A stretch of DNA of 64,000 bases from Chrysomallon squamiferum. Taxonomy: Eukaryota > Mollusca > Gastropoda > Neomphalida > Peltospiridae. This document shows positions 55,516 through 64,000 of the stretch, piece by piece (the first letter of the stretch is position 1; every line of letters starts with the position of its first letter). The notes below the pieces were generated by a model. It ran no database searches. It saw only the letters and a program-made list of their open reading frames with translations, and was not told where the DNA came from. A program made the translations under genes and the position numbers. Where the stretch lies: assembly GCA_012295275.1 (NCBI GenBank), contig CM022668.1:14148022-14212021 (forward strand), read 5' to 3'.

Positions 55516-57216
55516 GACGTTGATGAATACAACGAGGAAGACTGGGCTTACGGGTCTGAACCGCTTTCGTTCTACAAAATAATGAACGAAACTCAAGCAG
55601 ACACCCATCTGAAGACTCTCATAGAACAAGCCGATCGAGACACGAGAGATAAGATTAAAAACATTACGCGAATTGAAATCGTAAATGATCAGTCGAACAC
55701 CACGGAAGAAAAAGAGCATGTGTTCTACCCTACCTATAGCACCGTGAAGCCAGACATGTTTATCTCGGAAAAAGAGCCGCTGGAAAACGACTTTACCAAC
55801 GAAACGATGAACACGCCGATTACAATAATCAACACGCAGCGATTGGAACACAGACCACAGAAACCGTTGATTGAAAAGGTGATAAAAGAAACGAAGTCTA
55901 TATCGTATGGCCCAAACGTAGGTGGCGTCATATCACAGCAAGAAAAGAGAACAGAAGTTCTAATTTCGCCAGTGAAACAAATCGTAAGTCCCAAAAAAGC
56001 GAAAACTAACATAACATTGTTTAGAAAACTCTTGGCAGATTTGCTCAAAGTTAGACTAGAACTGTTTAGAAAGAAAAATAATCTGAGACTAAAAGTTTCG
56101 CCCGAAGTTGCATTCACTGTACCAAAGGAGCCTGTGGTAACGAAAGCCGGAACGAGACACCGAAGAATCTTTCTGTCAAAGCTTCTGGAAATGGAACTGA
56201 AATCGTTAAAAAATGATAAAAGGAAAAAAGAAAGACTGAGGGTTATGCTGAAGGAAATTAAATCTTTTTACTACAGATTAAATCAGATTTACAGAAAGAT
56301 TTCTCAAGACGAAAATCCCACAACAGAAACCACACCTACAATAATTCCATATAATGACTACTTAGCAGTTCCTGAAACAACCATAATTAAGAAGTCGGAT
56401 TTTAGGAAACATTTAGCAGAGGCTTTGAGAAAGGAGCTGCAGGCTTCTGAATCGAATGAACCCGAGGAAGAAGATACCGTTTCATCAGCTCAGTTGGAAA
56501 CAGAAGAAACCGAAAACGAGGTCAGTAATGCTGCTGAAAGCCAAATAACGTCGGTGAAAATTACACAAGAGAATTCAAACAACGGAACAGTCGTATCGCA
56601 AACGGAAGAGATAATTCAAACCGTTATTTCGCCAAATAAGGAAAACACAAATCTCGAAGATGCTAAGGAAAACGTAACTGAGCGAAGGCTGCGTTTAGCA
56701 GAACTTCTCAAAGAGAGGCTGAAAGTCTCCACAGTTCTAACGACAACTCCACCACCGGCACCAGTGGTCTCCGAAAAAACAGAGATAATTAAAACTATTG
56801 TTATGCCAGTCCAAAAATTGAAGAGCCCCGAAGAAGAAAAATATAATGTAACATTACGCAGAGAACGTTTGGCAATGCTTTTGGAAAATAAACTGAAATC
56901 TGCAACAAGTCGTGTAACAACTTCTCCACCACCAACACGAGTTGTTTCCCAAGAACAACAGTTAATCCAGACCATTGTCTTACCAGTGAAAAAAATTATC
57001 AAACCTACAAGAACGACGTTAAAAAAGACACCAGTTAACTCGGGTCTGGCAACCATTTTAAAAAATGAACTGGGAAAAATGTCAACGAAAAGGAAAGCAT
57101 TTCGTATGTTGATTCATGTACCAAGAAAACAAAAATTAACAAAAGCGAATAAAAAGTCATTGTTAAAGAGTTTGATTCAGGTACTGGAAAAGAAATTAAA
57201 AACTCCTAGAAAGTAA
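54489..57216 (+). CDS. F: secreted charged helical-repeat protein, 2 exons, 761 aa, intact
   Basis: Exon 1 coding part (54489-54551) gives 21 residues, MRVRKFLLFSIALALGQHL plus PK, a signal peptide. Donor AAG|GTAAGT, phase 0. Exon 2 (54994-57216) follows a poly-T tract and CTGCAG. Residues about 22-180 are Thr/Glu/Ala-rich and acidic. A run of about 14 acidic residues, mostly Asp, lies near 181-194. Seven strand-plus-helix modules fill the rest: strands such as EVLISP, IIQTVISP, IIKTIVMP and LIQTIVLP, with helices such as LRLAELLKERLK, RERLAMLLENKLK and LFRKLLADLLKVRL. The strand/helix order is identical to A1/A2. There are no Cys in the mature part, and many sequons. A short open frame starting at 54481 (ATG, five codons) overlaps the start and could dampen translation. 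Function unknown. Confidence 0.8.
55471..55512 (+). repeat. Coding GAT microsatellite (Asp run of F)
   Basis: About 14 GAT codons in a row encode poly-Asp. A1 has a shorter run at about 39299-39323, while A2 at the same point has lost or never had it (VDHVDEF). Confidence 0.9.
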
Positions 57217-58569
57217 ATAATACTTTATCACCTAAACAAAAACACGTATAATAAGTCCTAAATGATTGCAAGAGCGTATTTTGGCAAAGTTTTAAAAGAA
57301 AAGAAAAATAAATCTTACAAAATGGTTATCTGCCAAGGAAACAGACCATAAAAAATGAAAATAAATAAATGTTTTCATTTCAAAAAATACGATTAGAAGA
57401 CAAAGCAGAAATAGTCAAGACACCAAATGAAATCTAGGTCACCCTCAAACATGGCCTATTATATTAAAAGAAATTCAAACTATTTCGTCGAAACACATGA
57501 AATGAAAACTTTAAATAATAAAAGGAGACTGAAACATCACTCAAAGAAAAAGGGACTAAACTACCGAGATAAGGATGACGAAATCTTTCAGAAAATAACT
57601 AATCTCGCTGCGGCAGGGTTAGATGGTAATACACGAAGAAAAACAAAGTCAACCTGCTAATTACCAAGTAAAAAAACGTACACAAATAAATCACAATGTA
57701 AACAAACTCTGACAAAGTTGCTAAATGCGAGGCTAATGCCATTTGTGACAATTTATTTTGAAACGTCAACATCTGTACCAAGAGTTAGAAAAATAGGTTT
57801 GAAAAACAAATATATTTCATTATTTTTTCACAAATAAATGGTAATTATTTATTACTTGTTGTGTTTTCTATCTTTCGTGTTTCTTTGTTTTTTATGCTTT
57901 TTTCTTTCTTTCTTTCTTTTTTTTTTTTTTTTTTTTAAGTTGTTGTTCTACATTTATTTATTTATTTATTTTCTTTTATTCCTTCTTTTTTATATATTTT
58001 ATATACATACTGTTTTTAGATTCCATCGTTTACCGGAAAGAAATTTTTTTTTTTTTTTTTTTTTTTGTCTCCTCTCCTATGGACTGTAATAAATAGATTA
58101 TCGTTAATTTCCACCCTTTCAATAGTATGAATTTTTTCTTTTTTTTTTTAAAACCATTTTATATATTTGAATTCTAAAATATTTCCACCAATATCCATTA
58201 TTTTCGAATTTTATTTTTTTAACTTCTTGTAGCTCAGGTAAACAGTTAAAAAGAAATACAGACGGATGGATCAATAGAAAATGTAAAAATGTTGTTGGAA
58301 ACAGAGACTTCGAAAATAGTTAATGCTATTAAACAAACTTATTTTTAACATATAACAAAATATGCTACGAAAAACTGACTGAACTTTATTTATACTGTTA
58401 AGTTTATATAAATCACTGAACTTTCACTGCTTACAAATCTATCGATTCGAATATATTGGTGCGCTGATTTTATAAAGGAAACACGATAAAGAAGAACCAA
58501 GAATGGCAGCATCTTTTACGAATTTTTCGTTATTGCTTCCATTAGGTAATTTATATATATATATGTATA

Positions 58570-58632
<63 letters not shown>

Positions 58633-60210
58633 TCTGATGCTTTCTTTTAATTTCTTTTAATTACTTAGCTGTTAATTTTTAGCTTAGCTTACCTGGACTA
58701 CTATAATATGAGTGTAATGATGTTTATTAATGTCACTAAATATATTTCTATGTTTGTTTACATCTCATATGTATCGTTTCGTCGCCACGAACTTATTTTG
58801 TGTGAATATCATTTTTAATTGCTCATTAGTACTATTAAATTATGATCACATTTTGTTCACAGATATTTAATAATATCTGATTTGAGCTTGTACACAAATA
58901 ATCATCTGGCAATATTGTTTAAAGTAATATGCAGCTATTTAGATCTGTTGATTATTTACTAGTTTACACTCAAATGTAAACAAAAAAACTCAAAATAGCT
59001 CTCTCTTTCTTCATTTTAAATTTAGAACTGACTACAAATAATCTCCAAACAACATCCGCCAAAAAATAACCAGAAACATTATCCAGTACAGAATGGTACA
59101 TGAAGAAATATCTAAATGGTACAAAGAGATGAAAAGATGTTTTCAATATTACAATGCTGTGGTTTAGGAACAGAAAATCTCTAAACTTCTTTACATTGTC
59201 ATTGTTTGAAGTCCTGGTAAGTGATTAACTCATGATTTTTTTTTTTTTTTTTCATAGATTTTCTTTATAAAACTGTTGTATAAATGTGATGCTAAATTAT
59301 CTGAGCCATCTAAAGCATTGTCACTTAAGTCTAAATTATTTATTTCATTGATTTATATTTTATTCTTTATTTATAATATCCTTTAATTCTTATTTTATTT
59401 TATTTTATTATTTATATATTATTTATATATTTATTTTTTCACGTTTCAATACTAACTGTTTGGTAAATAATGGAGAAATAACGAACAAATCTGTGAATTC
59501 ACATTTCTATGTAAAACCACCCTGGACATATTTAAGTAAATCGAAATCATAATAATAATAAATGAATAATAACAAGAAGAAAAAAAAAAACAAAGAGTAA
59601 TTGTTAATTGTATACATTTATTAGCATCACACACACACACACACAATAATAAAAATAAATATAAAATAAATAAATAAATAATAATAATAATAATATAAAT
59701 AATAATAATAATATTAATAACAGTATTTTAAAAGAAAATAAAAAAAAAATGAATAATAATAATTAATAATAATGATTATGACGATGATGATATAATAAAT
59801 AATAAAACATTTATCAGCATAAAAAAAGAAACACACATATAAAAATAAAAAATAAAAAAATAATAATAATAATAATAATTTTTAAAAAAAATCAAATAAA
59901 AAAATAAAAAGGAGAAAAGTGAAGAAAAAAATAAAATAAATTATAATAAAAAAAAAAGAAATAATTAACAATAATAATGATGATGATGATAATAATAATA
60001 AATAAATTAAATAATAAAACGTTAATCAGCATAAAAAACACACAAAATAATAATAATGATAATAATAATAACAAAAATTCAAATAATAACAGTACTTAAA
60101 AACAAATAATTAAAAATAATAATAAATAAATAAAAAATAATGATGATGATGATAATAATAATGATAAAATAAATAATAAAACATTTATCAGCATAACACA
60201 CAAACACACA

Positions 60211-60247
<37 letters not shown>

Positions 60248-60513
60248 TAAAAAAAAATGAAGAAAAAGTAAATAAAAAAAATTCGGATTCAAACACACAC
60301 ACACACACACAGACACATAAAATAATAATAATAAATAAAACAAAATAAAATTAAATAAATAATAATAATAAATAAATAAATAAATAATAATGATAATAAT
60401 AATAAACATTTAATAAAAAAAAAATAATACAAATTAATACAAATAAGAGTAAGAATAATAATTAAAGAAAAAGAAATAAGTGGAAAAAAGAAAAAAAAAA
60501 TGAAGAAAAAAAA
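57217..60513. other. Convergent 3' interval between F and A2
   Basis: No confident exon. A 78-codon Lys-rich open frame at 57427-57660 has no splice context. An ATG at 58503 begins MAASFTNFSLLLPL before GTAATT, reminiscent of a signal exon, but no second exon follows on that strand. Poly-T tracts lie at 57919-57937 and 58047-58066, and an AT run at 58552-58631. From about 59165 to 60513 the sequence belongs to the A2 arm of the inverted duplication and is mostly AAT/AAAT microsatellite (59640-60480). Confidence 0.55.
59617..59622 (-). terminator. Candidate poly-A signal of A2 (AATAAA)
   Basis: AATAAA on the minus strand sits in the block GATGCTAATAAATGTATA / TTAACAATTACTCTTTG, as after A1, 892 bp past the A2 stop. 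Suggestive only. Confidence 0.35.
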
Positions 60514-63500
60514 TTAGGTTTCAAAATAATCCTCATCAATCGGTGGCTTAGGTCTTCTTCTGTGAGATTTCCTTTCATGTGGAATTTTCAGCTGTCTTGT
60601 AAGTAAAGCAGCTAAACGGTTTCTAATTGATGTTACTGTGAATGCATCTGATTCTTCTGCCTCTTTGATATTTTCACTGTAGTTTTCAGCATCAGTATTT
60701 GACAGCGCCTCTGGTGTTTGCTGCACGCTTTTAGTTTTATCTTCTACTGGTGACACGATTTTTATTTCGTTTTGTACTTCTTGAATGTTTTTTATTTCAT
60801 TTTCTTCCTGTTGAATGGTTTTTATTTCGTTTTCTACTTGTTGAATGCTTTGTATTTTATTTTCTACTTGTTGAATGTTTTTTATTTCATTTTTTACTGC
60901 TTGCGTGCTTTCGAGCTCCTCAGCAGGTTCCTCGGTTTCATCTTCTGCAGTTGGAAAGCTTAGAATTCCCACTGGATATAATCTGTTTTTAACAGCTTTG
61001 ATAAACGATGCCTAAGGTCAGATACGCTAGTTTCATCCTCTTGCGAATTCTCAACATTTTCAGTTGGCACTTCGACGGTTTGAACAATTTTCTGCGTGAC
61101 AACTTGTACCTGTGTTTCAGGTTCTGGTGCACTGTCCAGTTTTTCAAGATTCATTTCCAGGAGTTTCTTTAAATATTCAATTACTGCCGTTACATTGGTT
61201 TCATCTAGTTTATACCCATCTATAACCGGAAGTTTAATTCTTTTAATTATCTTTTCTCCAGTCTGTTTGTATTTGTGATCTCCGATATTTAGACGAACTC
61301 CCCGCACCGATATAATTGCAGATCCATTTTCAATACGAATTTGTGCTTCCCTTCCGGACTTTTCCTCTCCTTCAAGTAAAAGAGCAACAAGGAAATTCAC
61401 AAACTCATCAACATGATCAACTTTCTTCACTTTTCTTTCTTCTGCCTTTTCTGGGGGAAGTTTTTTCCGCAGTATGTTAGCCAGACGTTCTCTTGTTAAT
61501 GTTTTTTCTGATTTCACAGTTTGGTTATTCATACCACCTTTATGTTGCTTTTTGTCCTCTGACAGTTTCAATCTCGATTCTAAAATCGTTGCTAAACGTT
61601 CCCTTAATTCTCTGTTTTTTGATTTCCTCACTTGCTGTTTTATTGGATATTCATTAGTTGTTCTATTTGTTTGTGCTAACGGCACATTCTCTCCGATTAT
61701 TCTTGAATGAAGGGATTTCATTTTCTTCAATAAGTCATTCATCGTTTTCCTCTGTCTTTCTCGTTTTTTCAAAGATTTCAATTTCTTTTTCATGGCTTTA
61801 GCTATATACACTCGTTCAGCTAATTTCTTACGTTTTTTATCTCCTGTTAATTTCTGAGGCAAGGTTAATGTTTGAACTAATTTAATCTGTGGCTGTTCTT
61901 CTGTTTCCTTTTCTTCTTTCTTTACTAACTTGCGAAGGTGGTAATTTCTTATCTTGTGATGATGTTTCCTTCTTAATTCGATGCTTTTCAGTTTTTCTCT
62001 CAGCACCAGTGCTAATCTTTTTCTCAGTTTCGTCCTACTATGTTTTCTAATTATTACTGGATAGGCAAAACTGTTCGTTGGTGAAAGCGTTACCTCCTTT
62101 TTCCTTTTAACATGTCCCTGCTTTTTGCCGTCCGATACCAGTTTCATTAGTTTCAGAATCCTTTTTATTATCGGGTTCTCCGATTCGTACCTAACTTTTT
62201 TCCGTTCCTTTTTTCTATTTGGATTGAGTCTACTTTTCAAATATGATGCCAAATGTTTTCTGTATTCAATTAATTTTTTTTTCGAAGTTTTAGTGTTTGG
62301 TTTCTTCGAATTAGGTAAAGTAACAAGAGTGGTAATCTTGATTTCATTCGATTCTGGATTCTTTATTTCTGTTGGTTTCTTGTGTTTTTTGCGATTTTTC
62401 AAGTGTTTACTCTTTAATGGCTGTATGAATCTGAAATGAGTTAGTGGTTCGTCTACATCGTTGATTTCCTTCACTTTGTCCACTGTCAGCTCAGTATCAA
62501 GTGAGTGACTGACATTTGTCGAGTTTTGATTATTGCTGTTCTCCACGTACTCAACCAAACCGTCATCATCTTCTATACTGATGTCTTCATTACTGCTGAC
62601 TTCAGTCATTGTTTTCTTGGTCGTAACATTGTTGCTGACTGACTGGTTCATATTTATGTGAATGGTGCTTTTTATTACAAGTGAGTTTTTCCCTTTCTCC
62701 TGTTCCAGTGTATTTGAGATCACAGACGTTTTTGTGTTCACCGTACTATTGTGCAGCGTGTCGTCACGATCAACATCTTGATTTGGGTCATCGGTGTTGG
62801 TCGCATTCATGCTGAGACCCGAGTCTTCAGCGTGTGTGATGATGGGAGTCGCATCGATGCCTTCGTTTACGGTTCTAATGCTGCTGTCGATTTTCTTTCT
62901 CGTTATCACATCAGCGTTTGTAATGAGGTTCATGATATTACTGACAACATCTTGACTTCTGTTTACTGATCGATCAGATGGAGCCGGTGTAGCCGGTGGA
63001 GCAGGTTCATCTTCGTAATCCATTTCGTAATTATAACCGTCAGGATCTTCATCCAAGTGATTGTATCTGATAGTAAAATTTGCACGTGTGTTTCCTTGCT
63101 GTGTGGATTCTTCCACTGACCGAATGTTCCGTCTCAGTTTTGGTGGAGATGTGTCTTTGGCTGTTTGCTGTGACAAAATTTCCTCTGTTTGGTGTTGTGC
63201 TTTTTCTTTATGGATTTCCACAGTCTCTTCTTGTGTCTTGGGTTTGGTGTGTAACAAGGTTTCAATTTTCGTTAAAATAGGCCGTTGTTCTGATAGTAGT
63301 TTCCGTTCAAGAATATGACGTTTATTTTCTAGAATTTGACGCCATCTTGACATTTCGTTTCTGGACTTGGGTTTATCTTCCGTTACATCCTTCCTCCCAC
63401 TGGACATTGTTTTGCCTGATGTTCCGGGCATGTAGTTCACCATTATTTCGTGTAGTGTTTTGGGTTCGTGTTTTTTCACCTCATCCATTTGTGACACTAC

Positions 63501-63857
63501 GTTGTCATGTTTTGTAGGGGTCTGTAATGTTATCGGCATGTAGTTCAACAGTATTTGGTGTAGTCTTCTGGGTTTATGGTTTTTAGTCTGATCCATGTGT
63601 GACTCGGTAAGGCTAGTTCCTGATGGAATATCCTCTTGTCCGATAGGCTTGTTTTGTAAGCCACTTGGCCGCTGTGACCGAATTTTCATGATAGTTTCAC
63701 TTTGAGACATTAACTTGTCTAGTGTCTTGGCTTTCTGGTCTATCATGATTCTATCGTCCTCCCTTGTCTCGCCAATCTGCTGTGGCTTGGTCAGCTTTGG
63801 CATCGGAGGATTTTCTTTAAGATGTTCCTGTTTTTTCTTTGCCATGGTAAACATGGG
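60514..63857 (-). CDS. A2: inverted paralogue of A1, large exon only, one frame break
   Basis: The large exon begins at 63857 after acceptor TTCTTTTAG. The signal-peptide exon should lie beyond 64000, since the A1 intron is 1.8 kb. The first frame runs 965 codons to 60960 and keeps A1's full N-terminal reading through the point where A1 is broken. It breaks at a homopolymer: A1 has six A (TTAAAAAACAG at about 39732) and A2 five, near 60990. The next frame continues to 60514 with FPTAEDE, 4.5 units of the 10-residue NEIKNIQQVE repeat, and the last helix TSIRNRLAALLTRQLK. Modules match A1: IKLVQTLTLP, RELRERLATILESRLK, VQTVEVP, LRHRLSKLLK. The Asp run of A1 is absent. Compared with A1 the 10-residue repeat is about two units shorter. 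Function unknown. Confidence 0.75.
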
Positions 63858-64000
63858 CTAAAAGAATAAGTTAAATAGTAGTAGTGTTTATTCTGATAGA
63901 GTCCCGTGTCCTTAATATTATATTTAAAATAAATAAATGAATAGTCTGATGGATCAAGCAGTATTAAGCTGAAATGTTCTATAAAAATCAATAAATAACA

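Larger units (their letters stand above)
59165..64000 (-). repeat. Right arm of large inverted duplication (A2 side)
   Basis: The reverse complement matches A1 and its flanks: coding exon 2, GGACACGGGACTC in the intron (about 63896-63908), the AATAAA block (59600-59626) and TTTACTTAAA...GTGTCC (about 59522-59542). The arm continues beyond the window. Confidence 0.75.

Noticed and set aside
57427-57660. 78-codon Lys/Arg-rich frame downstream of F
   Set aside because: Composition resembles the cluster, but there is no signal exon, acceptor or matching module, so it is probably 3' UTR of F.
58503-58545. ATG with a signal-peptide-like start (MAASFTNFSLLLPL) before GTAATT
   Set aside because: The donor is weak, an AT microsatellite follows, and no plus-strand second exon lies before A2's convergent region.

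Overview
The window is AT-rich animal nuclear DNA. Genes are split by GT-AG introns, and there is very heavy microsatellite load (TC, AC/GT, ATT/TAA, poly-T). Nothing bacterial or viral was recognised. The repeat texture and fast-evolving secreted genes suggest a mollusc, perhaps a cephalopod, but this is an impression and not a measured result. I could not run searches, so all gene models come from reading splice sites, phases and frames by eye.

Layout. 1-342 (-): N-terminal part of a single-pass membrane protein running off the left edge. 343-5833: non-coding, with a degenerate tandem repeat at 2.8-3.7 kb and AC/AT microsatellites. 5834-11296 (+): five-exon gene for a 243-residue Cys-rich secreted protein with a hydrophobic, GPI-signal-like tail. 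11.3-22.1 kb: gene-poor. 22087-34220 (-): eleven-exon gene for a coiled-coil protein with a C-terminal CAP-Gly domain (microtubule-binding family). Its introns contain a mariner-type MITE and several decayed minisatellites.

34.9-64 kb is the most interesting part: a cluster of six related genes, here called A1(+), C(-), D(-), E(-), F(+) and A2(-). In the five genes whose start is visible, a tiny first exon encodes only a signal peptide, followed by a phase-0 intron and one large exon. The large exons encode Lys/Glu-rich, low-complexity helical proteins. They share a repeated module: a short beta-like strand ending in Pro, then a cationic amphipathic helix of the type LRxxLAxLLKxxLK. E carries 13 copies of an 18-residue repeat (54 bp), 12 of them with an N-glycosylation sequon. 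C, D, E and A1 share a promoter element with a cAMP-response-element palindrome (TGACGTCA) or near-match next to TCGCGATATT. A1 and A2 are the arms of a large inverted duplication. Four of the six genes carry one single-base frame break, either very recent decay or assembly indel error. I know of no family matching this cluster. The proteins are probably secreted together under common control, but their function is unknown.
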